Assembly (NCBI GenBank): GCA_002842755.1
Contig: PHDU01000010.1
Coordinates: 41,735-105,734 of the forward strand
Direction of reading: 5' to 3'
Length of the DNA: 64,000 bases
DNA from: Bacteroidetes bacterium HGW-Bacteroidetes-1
Lineage (GTDB): Bacteria > Bacteroidota > Bacteroidia > Bacteroidales > F082
How positions within the stretch are numbered: the stretch's first letter is position 1; every line of letters begins with the position of its first letter. Of the stretch, positions 9,945 to 18,444 are shown piece by piece. The notes below the pieces were generated by a model. It worked only from the letters and a program-made list of their open reading frames with translations, did no database searches and was not told where the DNA came from. A program made the position numbers and the translations under genes.

Positions 9945-11363
9945 TTATTCTTTCTCATCCAGCCAACCACCTTCAAAACCTGCCTTTTGCAGTCCGGCAC
10001 GGATGTATGAATTTTTTTTCATTAAATTCCAGATAAGCCCTGTTTGATAGTTTTCAATCATTATTAAAATCGGACCCTGATCAATACCTATATAATCCTT
10101 ATTGAACCATCCTTCTTCTGAATAGGTCAGATTAAACGCGTCTTTAAAACCATATTCCTGATAAAGTTTGTCCCCAAATAGATTTCTCATAGCGTAAAGC
10201 GATTCAATGCATTCATCAGGTGCAAATGGAATTGATCCACCTGCTGCTGTTGGAGCAATTGTACCATCGTCATTCAAATATCCTTTTGCTGCTCCCCTTG
10301 CGTTGTATGTTTTGAAATGAACATCATTCTCCTTCCAGACACGTATTTCATTCGCCGGGCCATCAGATGCTGTCAGCCCCCATACATTTTCGTTGTAACC
10401 AACAAATTGATTTGGATTGTCAATACAATAAGTGCGGTTTGATAATGTTGCGCGACGGGAGTTTTCAAAATAATCAATGCCTCTGTGTTTCATATAATCA
10501 TCCTGAATTCCTCTAAAATCAATGAACAAATGTGAATACTGATGCCCAAAAAGAGGTCCAAAATTTACATGTTCATAGCCATAAAAATCTTCCCATTCAT
10601 AGGTTGAACACCAGTTTTTCCATGAATCAGCAGGAATAGGATGAGATGGTGAGGCCATTGCCATAATCAACAAAACCATTGCTTCGTTGTAGCCATTCCA
10701 TGTAGAAGATATGAAACCCGACTCAGGCCTCCATCCCATCGACATGGTGGGGTTTCCATTCATGGCCCAGTCCCACTCAACCCTCAAAAACAAAGAATCG
10801 GCCAATTGTCGTATCTGGGTTTCATCTTCAGTATCCCCATCAAAATAGGATTGGCATGCAAGTATTCCTGCGAATAGCAGACCTGTGTCGATGGTTGAAA
10901 GTTCAACGTCTTTATATCGTGTTCCGTCACCGTAATTAAGAAAATGATAGTAAAACCCACGATTTCCTGTGTCACCACTGACTTCTACACCTTGTCGGCT
11001 ATTCCACAACCAGAGCAATGCCTTTCGTACTCTTTCTGCTCCTTCAGCGCGCGTAATATATTTATTCTCAACACCTATAATGTAGGCCGAAAAAGCAAAT
11101 CCTGTTGCGGCAATACTTGTAAAATCTTTTGTTGGATATCTGTCATCCGTTTGATAATTCGCAGTATCAACCACTTCCCAGAAATATTTAAAAGTCCTGA
11201 GTTTTAAATCTTCAAGAAATGCTTCCTTACTAATAACTGGTACAGTACTATTGTCTGGAACAGTTTTATTTCCAGATGTGTTGCCTTGACAGGAAACGAA
11301 AATCGTTCCGGCAAAAAAGAAAGTCAAAATCATTGAATAAAACTTGTTTCTTTTTTTATTCAT
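9945..11363 (-). CDS. GH144-type endo-beta-1,2-glucanase-like lipoprotein (no Ig domains)
   Basis: A 472-residue protein with a lipoprotein signal (MNKKRNKFYSMILTFFFAG, lipobox VSC at about residue 25) followed directly by a glycoamylase-like domain from LKLRTFKYFWEVVDT. It shares ordered motifs with the 2021-3991 protein: WNGYNEAMVLLIMAMASPS, VWGLTASDGP, GTIAPTAAGGSIPF, YGFKDAFNLTY and DQGPILIMIENYQTGLIWNL. Known members are GH144 endo-beta-1,2-glucanases. It is the first gene of the PUL, about 30 bases before the susC start, with a LacI-type palindrome 68 bases upstream of its start codon. The short charged tail GGWLDEKE after the domain is not seen in its paralogue. Two enzymes of one family in a locus may divide surface and periplasmic work; which one does what is unknown. 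Confidence 0.85.
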   Translation of the reverse strand: MNKKRNKFYSMILTFFFAGTIFVSCQGNTSGNKTVPDNSTVPVISKEAFLEDLKLRTFKYFWEVVDTANYQTDDRYPTKDFTSIAATGFAFSAYIIGVENKYITRAEGAERVRKALLWLWNSRQGVEVSGDTGNRGFYYHFLNYGDGTRYKDVELSTIDTGLLFAGILACQSYFDGDTEDETQIRQLADSLFLRVEWDWAMNGNPTMSMGWRPESGFISSTWNGYNEAMVLLIMAMASPSHPIPADSWKNWCSTYEWEDFYGYEHVNFGPLFGHQYSHLFIDFRGIQDDYMKHRGIDYFENSRRATLSNRTYCIDNPNQFVGYNENVWGLTASDGPANEIRVWKENDVHFKTYNARGAAKGYLNDDGTIAPTAAGGSIPFAPDECIESLYAMRNLFGDKLYQEYGFKDAFNLTYSEEGWFNKDYIGIDQGPILIMIENYQTGLIWNLMKKNSYIRAGLQKAGFEGGWLDEKE

Positions 11364-11430
11364 GTTAATAGGGCTTCAGTCAATATAAAATAGCATTAAT
11401 ACAAAATTTTCGATAAAGTTACATCAAAAC

Positions 11431-11442
11431 GCAAACGTTTGC
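11431..11442. promoter_or_regulatory. LacI-family-type operator upstream of the PUL
   Basis: GCAAACGTTTGC is a perfect 12-base palindrome with the central CG and AAACGTTT core typical of LacI/GalR/PurR-family operators. The outermost flanking pair (A at 11429, T at 11444) also matches. It lies 68 bases before the start codon of the first PUL gene and next to a near-consensus minus-strand promoter element (TAACTTTA at 11414-11421). This suggests repression or catabolite control of the PUL by a LacI-type protein. No such regulator is encoded in the window. Confidence 0.55.
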
Positions 11443-11699
11443 ATAAAATCTACATCAACTTGGTTACTTCACTGCTTTAAAAATAATAAAACGTACCTCA
11501 ATATTACTACGTTACAATTTAAAAAATTGTATTATACAATTGATTATTAATAATATAACAACATGCAAATTTGATACATAAATTTAGTGCAGATCGAAAT
11601 ACCGAACTATTAACACCACTCAATCCATGCATTTTTCATTTTATTAACGTTTAAATGCGTTTATGGTGAATAGATTTACTCTTATTTCAAATGATTTTA
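11443..11699. other. AT-rich intergenic region with TACAATT inverted repeats
   Basis: No gene is visible here. The notable structure is a group of three half-sites, TACAATT (11513-11519), AATTGTA (11525-11531) and TACAATT (11535-11541). The last two make a perfect 8+1+8 inverted repeat at 11525-11541. This could be a regulator site for the PUL or just AT-rich symmetry. Confidence 0.35.
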
Positions 11700-11733
11700 T
11701 AAAAAAAGGGATATGCCTTTTACATTTCCCTTT
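11700..11733 (-). terminator. intrinsic terminator of the 11836-13527 gene
   Basis: The arms AAAGGGATATG (11705-11715) and CATTTCCCTTT (11723-11733) pair over 11 bases with one mismatch around a 7-base loop. On the minus strand the hairpin is followed by a run of T's, as expected for transcription coming from 13527. Confidence 0.75.
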
Positions 11734-11835
11734 TCTTTAATTTTAAGAATTATAAGCTACCGTTAAAATTTATCGCGTATGTTTTTTTGTTTTAAGTTTT
11801 TAAAAAAATACTCATAACAACGATTCTGAATTCTT

Positions 11836-13527
11836 TTATTCTATCATCAGTTTTTTAATACTCACCTTTTCTTCGGCACGGAAAATTACGGTATAAACCC
11901 CTTTAGGAAGAATATTTACTGGCTGTGAAAAAGTATGCATTCCTGCAGGTAATAAACCTAATTTACGGCTGATTAAAGAACGACCGGCAAGATCGAGAAC
12001 ATCAAACTGTACCGTTGAAGAGGTATTCAATTTCAGATTTAGCGTTACTTCATCGCTTACAGGATTGGGATGAATTTTAACTAAAAAATCAGCTGTGTGT
12101 TCATCTATACCCACATACCCATACGCAAATTGATTGCGATCAACTGAACCAAAGGATTGTCCGGTAAAGATAGGATCACTTCCGGAGCCAAGTACAGCAT
12201 AATAACCAAGTCCATCCCCACAGCAAAGCCCGTTTCCACCTGTATCATACATTACAAACTCATAACAATCAGTACTATTAACACTTAGCGGCAAAGTGAC
12301 AATAGCATTGGGTGTTGTATAGGGTCCTCCCGATTGCACTATTTCACCCGCACTATTCAGCAACTCCCAGCTATTTTGCTCCGGAAAATTATTTAGTAAA
12401 ATGAACAAGCTTACATCCGAAAAACCTAATTCAGGTGATGCAGTAAAATTGAAATCCATGCTATTGTTTTGAAGGTAATCGTCATCAGCACCATTTACAG
12501 AAACCACTTTAGCCGTCAGGGTGTTGTCAGTAAGAAGCGGGAAAGAAATTTCGTTGGCTGATACCATTGCTGTTTCAAGAAATCCGAGCGATCCAGACCA
12601 GGTAGCAGATTGAATAAATTCACCGTTTACCTCAAAATCAATAACTGCATCGGTCATCTGAGCAGAACCATAATTAACAATTTGAACAATCGGTGCCATT
12701 TTGCCACTACAGTTTACACTGGTTGCATTTTCGATATTTTTTACTGCCCCATCATTCACAAAAAAAGGCTGGAGGGGAGTGGTGGTGCTGTTTGCAGCCT
12801 GATAGATATATTTATTGATGTTGTTTTGCACAAAACCAACTGCTGCAATCTGGTCAATGTTATAAACATTTGCAAGTTTCCAGGCAGCTTCAACAATCAC
12901 ATACTCATCAGCTCCGAAATTCGGCAATGCAGTACCAGTGCGGGAGGGAATAAGTGCTTTCATCACATTATAAAAGTCTTTTTCACCATTGGTTCCAGGA
13001 GGTGTTGTATAGTGTATCTCCTTTTCGATGACAGCAATATGAGCCACAAGATTACCACTAACGGCTTCTGATGATTTTATAAGCATGGTAACATAAACAC
13101 TGTCTAAATCATCAGAAATCCGATGCTGCATCACAATATCAAAAACAGCAGGATCTGATGCCCAGTTGTTGATAGCAGTCTGATTGATCTGACTAGGAGT
13201 GCCATGAAACACATTACTATCAACGTAAACATGAGGCACAGAGTTAATAGAATAATAGGTGCGGCGCGCGTTATTATCTACAGTATTATGCAGGTACATA
13301 GGGTCGTTACCTGGTGCGGGCCAGCTCATGTGGTACTTGATGGAAGTAATTTTGTCTGTATTCGCATGAAGTAGCGCATCAAACGCAGGGTTTTGTGATG
13401 CACATGGACCGCAGGTTGAACTTGTAAAACCTTCTGCAAGAATCATTCTTGTTGTCTGAGCGTGCGTAAATATTGAAAATGACATCAATATCAACACATA
13501 AGTAAATGCTTTTTTCATCTTGTTCAT
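11836..13527 (-). CDS. secreted thioredoxin-fold (Omp28-like) protein with T9SS type A sorting domain
   Basis: A 563-residue secreted protein. The signal peptide MNKMKKAFTYVLILMSFSIF ends at about THAQ. Next comes a thioredoxin-like region beginning ILAEGFTSSTCGPCASQNPAF, with the redox pair CGPC and the cis-Pro region INSVPHVYVD, as in Omp28-related proteins. A middle beta-rich region of unknown role follows (about residues 260-460). The C-terminus is a T9SS type A sorting domain: IHPNPVSDEVTLNL, DVLDLAGRSLI, LPKGVYTVIFRAEEKVSIKKLMIE. It is probably exported by T9SS and anchored at or released from the cell surface. It is a single-gene unit between the PUL and the regulator. Its redox role is inferred from the CxxC motif only. 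Confidence 0.8.
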   Translation of the reverse strand: MNKMKKAFTYVLILMSFSIFTHAQTTRMILAEGFTSSTCGPCASQNPAFDALLHANTDKITSIKYHMSWPAPGNDPMYLHNTVDNNARRTYYSINSVPHVYVDSNVFHGTPSQINQTAINNWASDPAVFDIVMQHRISDDLDSVYVTMLIKSSEAVSGNLVAHIAVIEKEIHYTTPPGTNGEKDFYNVMKALIPSRTGTALPNFGADEYVIVEAAWKLANVYNIDQIAAVGFVQNNINKYIYQAANSTTTPLQPFFVNDGAVKNIENATSVNCSGKMAPIVQIVNYGSAQMTDAVIDFEVNGEFIQSATWSGSLGFLETAMVSANEISFPLLTDNTLTAKVVSVNGADDDYLQNNSMDFNFTASPELGFSDVSLFILLNNFPEQNSWELLNSAGEIVQSGGPYTTPNAIVTLPLSVNSTDCYEFVMYDTGGNGLCCGDGLGYYAVLGSGSDPIFTGQSFGSVDRNQFAYGYVGIDEHTADFLVKIHPNPVSDEVTLNLKLNTSSTVQFDVLDLAGRSLISRKLGLLPAGMHTFSQPVNILPKGVYTVIFRAEEKVSIKKLMIE

Positions 13528-13653
13528 TTTAATTTTATGTTATAAATGCAATATTATCAAAATAATCTTAAACTAAGTGACATCCTGTAAAGCAAAAAAG
13601 TTGTAAATAGTCAAGTCAAAAAAAAATTATAGAAATACTATGACGAATTTTCA

Positions 13654-16578
13654 TCAAAAATTAATGATAAATTCGGTAAGATTTTGCTCAGGGAGCAGAT
13701 TAAATTTTTTACGCAATCGATAGCGTTTTTCTTCTACGCCTCTTATTGAAATATTAAGTAATGGGGCTATTTCCTTAGATGCCAAATTCATACGCAAATA
13801 GGCACACAATCTGAAGTCACTCGTTGTAAGGTCAGAATAGTCTTGTTTAAGACGTCTGAAAAAGTTTTCATGGGCCTGATCAAAGAGGTGTTCAAACATC
13901 TCCCAGTCGTGCTCGCTATTAATACTGCTTTCAATTAACTTATTAATACGGCTAAAATACTTAGAAGGCAACCGGAAACCAAGTTCTTCTTTTTGATTCT
14001 CAAGTTCCTTTCTTATTTCGATCAACAGCTCATTTTTTTTAATCATTGCCATTGTATTTTTTGCCAGTTCCATGTTTTTGGTAGTGATTTCCGACTGCAA
14101 TTTCTCGTTTGACACTTTAAAAAGCTCAGCTTCTGCCTGTTTGCTTCTGGCCTTCATTTTTTCATTTTCATCTCTTAAAAATTGTTCCTGTTTTTTCCAC
14201 TGACGACGCCGATAATTATTCCAAAGCAGCAGAACAAACAATAAAAGTAAAATTGAATATCCTAAAAATGAATACCATGCAAGAAACCATGGTGGATTGA
14301 TATGAAAATAAACAATCGTTTCGGGGGTTAGCATGCCGCGAACTGTTAATCCACGTACTTTAAAAACATACTTACCAGGTGGAAGTCGTGTATATTCACT
14401 TCTTGAAAGGGTGTTCCATTCAGACCATTTATTGTCTATACCTTCCAAATAGGTTTGAAAATAATTTCGTCTTCCGGCTGTCTCAGGAGCAGCAAAACTT
14501 GCAGAGAAGTTATTATATCTGTGTGATAACTGTATTCTTTTACGGGCATCCTCTCTGTTAAAAATTTCCGTTTGGTCATTTTGCCTCCAAAAAAGCAATT
14601 CGACAATCTCTGGAGGTTTAACCACTTCCTCAATTTTACTGAGTGTATTCAAGTTCAATACTGCGAAGCCATCTTCAAGACATATAAGCTGCAAACTATC
14701 ATTTAAAACTACAATGTTTTCATATTGCTCCACCATATTTAAGTCAAACATCTCAGGAATAAGCCTGTAAAAAAGTTTTGCTTTCCCAAAATGAATTTCA
14801 AACATCCCCATTTCATTCGGTTTGATAAACCAATATTTGTTATTACCCAAATGAATTACAGTTTCTGAAGAAGCAAAGCTACCAAGTTGATTGTTCAAAT
14901 CATCGTAAACTTCAAAACTTCCTGAGAGTGCATCCCACTGATAGAATTCATTGCCAGATGGGACAACAACACGGTTATCCACTTTAAAAACTCTATTTGT
15001 TTTAAAAGTGAGGCCCTCGTCAAATCCAAGCTTACGTTGGTGTATCACCTGGTCAAATCCTGCAGATGCCTGTAACAAATATAAACCTGTGATGCTATGA
15101 CCCAAAAATATATTGCCCAGGTGATCCATTTCAAGATAACGAGTAGGCGCATTATACCCCTTCAGTGTTCGGTTTTTAATCCAGATACCGGAAGTCTTCT
15201 CAAAAACAGCAATTTCTGTATAAGTGCTTTGTAGCAATATATCTTTTTCGGTTGTTTGAATTTGTTTCAGGTTATATCCGCCATTGATGTCACTAATTTT
15301 TGTAAGTCTATGATTTTCTACAATATACGTTCCGTCATTGAGCCCGCAATACAGTTTATCTTCCAATACTTTCATGAACCAAACCTGCCCCTGCGAATTT
15401 TGGATAAGCTTTCTGTCATAAAATTTTCCACTTTTGCTGATTTGGTAATAATAAATACCTTGGTTGGTTCCTACGTACAACTCATTATTTTGCAGAGCAG
15501 CGGTATAGACACTGCCGGCTTCCATATTCACATCCCTGTATGTGTCTATTGGAGAATGGAACCATACAAAGTCAAACCCTTTATCAAGACCGGCCCAGAC
15601 GTTATTTTCCTTATCCCCCTGAAGAGCCAGTACAGTATTGTTTTGCAATCCATTTCCACTGTGAATGTGATGAAGAAGATGACCTTCATAGTCAAGCACA
15701 AAGAGACCCTTTAAAATGGTTCCAAAAACGAGATTATTTCCAAGAACAATCCCATTGTTGATTTTGAACTGTTTCAAGGCATCACTGGCTTCGGTTTTCC
15801 ACTCTGTAAATCTTTCACCATCAAATTGAAACAATCCCATTGACCCTGTTCCAATTATCATCGGGCCATTTTCTGGCTGAAGTATTGTTTTGATTTCGGT
15901 AGAAGAAAAGATTTCGCTTCCCGGGATGGGTTCGAGACGATCTTCAACAATTTCGAAAAGCCCCCCATTGATAGCTTGTGTAAAGATCCGATCTGAACTT
16001 TTTAGCAAAAAAAGTACCGGACCGGGCAGCTTCAGTGAAGTTACCTCTTTTTGGTCAAAACAAAAAATATTTCCGAAACTTTGAAAATAAACTTTGTCTT
16101 TGAAAGGCACTATCTTCCAGATTTCATCATTCTGAAAAACATTTTCTTTCATGCGTGGAACCAGTGAGGTGTAAATCCAATCACCGTTTTCCGTTTCCTG
16201 CCAATAACCAAACTCTTCAAAAGAGCCGGTATAAACCTTATCATCGATACAAGCTACCGAACGAAGAAGGGTTTTTTCATTCATTTCGAATAAACGTGTG
16301 CGTGAACCATCAAAAACAAGCAATCCTGAATTGTTGGCAATGAATATGCGACCATTAGTGTCTTTACTTATATCCCAGTTTTGATTGCTTCCCTTATAAT
16401 CTGAGCTGGCATAATGAAACACAGTAAATTGGTTTTCAGCATGTAAAGGTTTCATTTTTATACTAAAGAAAGTGCTTAAGGCAAATAGAAATAAGTAAAA
16501 ACAAAAAGTTGATGATTTTCTAAAAAACCACTTTTCCAAGTTCCGGTTCGGATTCAAAATTAATGTTACCACACTCAA
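13654..16578 (-). CDS. membrane-spanning one-protein regulator: beta-propeller sensor, Y_Y_Y domain, LuxR-type HTH
   Basis: A 974-residue protein. An N-terminal signal/anchor (about residues 24-41) is followed by a long periplasmic region of two-component-regulator propeller repeats (for example NSGLLVFDG, GLFQFDGERFTEW, DKENNVWAGLDKGFDFV). A Y_Y_Y domain with PGKYVFKVRGLTVRG comes next, at about residues 680-750. One transmembrane helix (SFLGYSILLLLFVLLLWNN) lies near residue 770, followed by a charged coiled coil to about 850. The C-terminus is a LuxR-like helix-turn-helix (SDFRLCAYLRMNLASKEIA, then ISIRGVEEKRYRLRKKF). There is no histidine kinase or receiver, so the sensor appears coupled directly to DNA binding. 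It lies beyond a single gene from the PUL and may control it; that is inference from position. Confidence 0.85.
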   Translation of the reverse strand: MSVVTLILNPNRNLEKWFFRKSSTFCFYLFLFALSTFFSIKMKPLHAENQFTVFHYASSDYKGSNQNWDISKDTNGRIFIANNSGLLVFDGSRTRLFEMNEKTLLRSVACIDDKVYTGSFEEFGYWQETENGDWIYTSLVPRMKENVFQNDEIWKIVPFKDKVYFQSFGNIFCFDQKEVTSLKLPGPVLFLLKSSDRIFTQAINGGLFEIVEDRLEPIPGSEIFSSTEIKTILQPENGPMIIGTGSMGLFQFDGERFTEWKTEASDALKQFKINNGIVLGNNLVFGTILKGLFVLDYEGHLLHHIHSGNGLQNNTVLALQGDKENNVWAGLDKGFDFVWFHSPIDTYRDVNMEAGSVYTAALQNNELYVGTNQGIYYYQISKSGKFYDRKLIQNSQGQVWFMKVLEDKLYCGLNDGTYIVENHRLTKISDINGGYNLKQIQTTEKDILLQSTYTEIAVFEKTSGIWIKNRTLKGYNAPTRYLEMDHLGNIFLGHSITGLYLLQASAGFDQVIHQRKLGFDEGLTFKTNRVFKVDNRVVVPSGNEFYQWDALSGSFEVYDDLNNQLGSFASSETVIHLGNNKYWFIKPNEMGMFEIHFGKAKLFYRLIPEMFDLNMVEQYENIVVLNDSLQLICLEDGFAVLNLNTLSKIEEVVKPPEIVELLFWRQNDQTEIFNREDARKRIQLSHRYNNFSASFAAPETAGRRNYFQTYLEGIDNKWSEWNTLSRSEYTRLPPGKYVFKVRGLTVRGMLTPETIVYFHINPPWFLAWYSFLGYSILLLLFVLLLWNNYRRRQWKKQEQFLRDENEKMKARSKQAEAELFKVSNEKLQSEITTKNMELAKNTMAMIKKNELLIEIRKELENQKEELGFRLPSKYFSRINKLIESSINSEHDWEMFEHLFDQAHENFFRRLKQDYSDLTTSDFRLCAYLRMNLASKEIAPLLNISIRGVEEKRYRLRKKFNLLPEQNLTEFIINF

Positions 16579-16621
16579 TTTACTTTTTTTTGTAAAAATA
16601 ACAAAATGACCTCAACAGCGA

Positions 16622-16753
16622 TTATAACTTCCTTAGTTTTTGCAGAAAACCATTTTCAATACAGATTTTAATTGCATTCTTTCTATCCCTGAAAAACCAA
16701 TCCAGAAGCACAATTTCCTCTGGTGAAAACGTAATATGCAGTAGAGATTTCAT
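16622..16753 (-). CDS. possible small protein, 43 residues
   Basis: An open frame starting MKSLLHITFSPEEIVLLDW and ending NGFLQKLRKL fills the gap between the divergent regulator and oxidoreductase genes. The composition is protein-like (amphipathic, basic C-terminus). I recognise no family, and there is no clear ribosome-binding site. It may be chance. Confidence 0.28.
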   Translation of the reverse strand: MKSLLHITFSPEEIVLLDWFFRDRKNAIKICIENGFLQKLRKL

Positions 16754-16767
16754 TGATCTATTCTTGT

Positions 16768-16775
16768 TACTTTTG
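16768..16775 (+). promoter_or_regulatory. Bacteroidota -7 promoter element
   Basis: TACTTTTG matches TAnnTTTG and lies 19 bases before the ATG of the FAD-dependent oxidoreductase gene. No good -33 TTG is seen at the ideal distance. Confidence 0.5.
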
Positions 16776-16794
16776 TCAACTATAATAACAATGT

Positions 16795-18330
16795 ATGGGG
16801 GTCAAAATCATCTCGCTCAAACTATCAACTGACTTTAGCAACGATATCCTAAGAAAGAAAATCGCCAAAGAGCTTCGAATAAGGGATTTTAGTTTCCAGA
16901 TCGAAAACAAGAGTCTTGATGCACGCAACAAAGCCAATATTCACTGGCTATTGTCTGTAGTTGTCCATTCTGATGAAATAACTGGCGGAGAATATTCAAA
17001 AACAGAAATTCTGACTATACCTTATCGCAAACGCAATAAAAGCGCGATGGTGATTGGCAATGGTCCTGCTGGATTTTTCTGTGCTTTTGTGCTTCAAAAA
17101 GCTGGTTTTGAAGTTACTATGATTGATCGCGGTTCGGAAGTTGATAAACGAGGAAACTCAATCGAGTTGTTTGAAAGCACAGGAAACTTTGATCCAAATG
17201 GCAATTATGCATTTGGTGAAGGAGGAGCTGGTGCTTTTTCGGATGGCAAGCTTACTTCTCGCTCAAAACACATTTCCAAAGAGAAACAATTTATTCTGTC
17301 AACCTATATTGAAGCCGGGGCGCCAAAAGAAATAGCGTATATGAATCATCCCCATCTGGGGACCGATAACCTCAAACTGATTGTCAAAAATTTGAGAAAT
17401 TCATTCATCGAATCAGGTGGCACGATGATGTTTGAAAACATGCTTATTGATATAATCGAAGCGAATGGAAAAATTACAGAAGTAATAACAACGAAAGGCG
17501 TTTATACACCTGATGTCCTTTTTATCGCGTCCGGACATTCAGCCTACGAGACATACCGAATGCTTATCAAAAGAGGAGTTCAATTCAGAACAAAAAATTT
17601 CGCATTAGGATGTCGCATGGAACATCAGCAGGACGTAATAAATATTGCACAATGGGGAAGGGCGAGGCTTCCGGGTGTAAAAGCGGCCGAATACCGGCTC
17701 ACCTCCCCTGCCGACGGCATCCATCAGGTCTATTCCTTTTGTATGTGCCCTGGAGGGATTGTAGTTCCGGCAACTGCCTATGCAGATACGAATATTGTAA
17801 ATGGAATGAGCTACTACAAAAGAGATGGTCATTTTGCCAACGCAGCTTGTGTTGCCGGAATTCATCCTGATTCACTTGTTGGAAAACAGGTTTCTCCTTC
17901 AGAAGCGCTTGATCTGGTTGAAGACCTTGAGAGGCACTTCTTTCGTTTGACAAATAGCTTCGTTGCCCCTTCATGTACAATCAGTGATTTCATTGCCGGA
18001 AAACTCCGGTCAAAACAATTACAGACAAGTTATCCCCTTGGTATTGAAGCAGTACCACTTTGGAAATTACTTCCTGCAAATGTCAGCTCTTCATTAAGAT
18101 CGGGCCTCACCGATTTCAGTAAAAAAATGAGCGGATTTGATACTGGCGTTCTCATTGGTCTGGAAAGCAAAACCTCATCTCCAATACAAGTACTACGCGA
18201 TGAATATGGCTGTTGTACCGGATTTTCAAATCTTTTCATAATTGGTGAAGGTAGTGGATATGCAGGAGGAATTGTATCAAGTGCTGCAGATGGTGTGCGG
18301 GCGGGGATGGGATTCATATTAAAAGATTGA
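16795..18330 (+). CDS. FAD-dependent dehydrogenase of the COG2509 type
   Basis: A 511-residue cytoplasmic flavoprotein. A small N-terminal domain (residues 1-80) is followed by a Rossmann dinucleotide-binding motif, MVIGNGPAGFFCAFVLQKAG, with an acidic strand end at VTMIDRG. Further family motifs are FGEGGAGAFSDGKLTSR, FALGCRMEHQQ, VYSFCMCPGG and the C-terminal FAD-contact region IIGEGSGYAGGIVSSAADG. These place it in the uncharacterised FAD-dependent dehydrogenase family COG2509. The reaction is unknown. It stands alone, divergent from the regulator, with its own TAnnTTTG promoter. Confidence 0.85.
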   Translation: MGVKIISLKLSTDFSNDILRKKIAKELRIRDFSFQIENKSLDARNKANIHWLLSVVVHSDEITGGEYSKTEILTIPYRKRNKSAMVIGNGPAGFFCAFVLQKAGFEVTMIDRGSEVDKRGNSIELFESTGNFDPNGNYAFGEGGAGAFSDGKLTSRSKHISKEKQFILSTYIEAGAPKEIAYMNHPHLGTDNLKLIVKNLRNSFIESGGTMMFENMLIDIIEANGKITEVITTKGVYTPDVLFIASGHSAYETYRMLIKRGVQFRTKNFALGCRMEHQQDVINIAQWGRARLPGVKAAEYRLTSPADGIHQVYSFCMCPGGIVVPATAYADTNIVNGMSYYKRDGHFANAACVAGIHPDSLVGKQVSPSEALDLVEDLERHFFRLTNSFVAPSCTISDFIAGKLRSKQLQTSYPLGIEAVPLWKLLPANVSSSLRSGLTDFSKKMSGFDTGVLIGLESKTSSPIQVLRDEYGCCTGFSNLFIIGEGSGYAGGIVSSAADGVRAGMGFILKD

Positions 18331-18376
18331 GTTCTCTTTAACACATTATTTCCTTCAATATTTGATAATAATTTTC

Positions 18377-18407
18377 TTGCAAAAAAAGTGGAACTTTTGT
18401 ATCTTTG
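18377..18407 (+). promoter_or_regulatory. complete Bacteroidota promoter (TTG-N20-TATCTTTG)
   Basis: TTG at 18377-18379 and TATCTTTG at 18400-18407 are separated by exactly 20 bases, the best promoter match in the window. It lies 37 bases before the ATG of the disrupted thioredoxin-like gene. Confidence 0.7.
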
Positions 18408-18444
18408 GGCCTCAACCAAAGACGCGAACCAATTGTAATTTTTA

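Noticed and set aside
9907..10000. Longer N-terminus for the SusC protein
   Set aside because: It would overlap the upstream GH144 gene and places about 30 charged residues before a good signal peptide.
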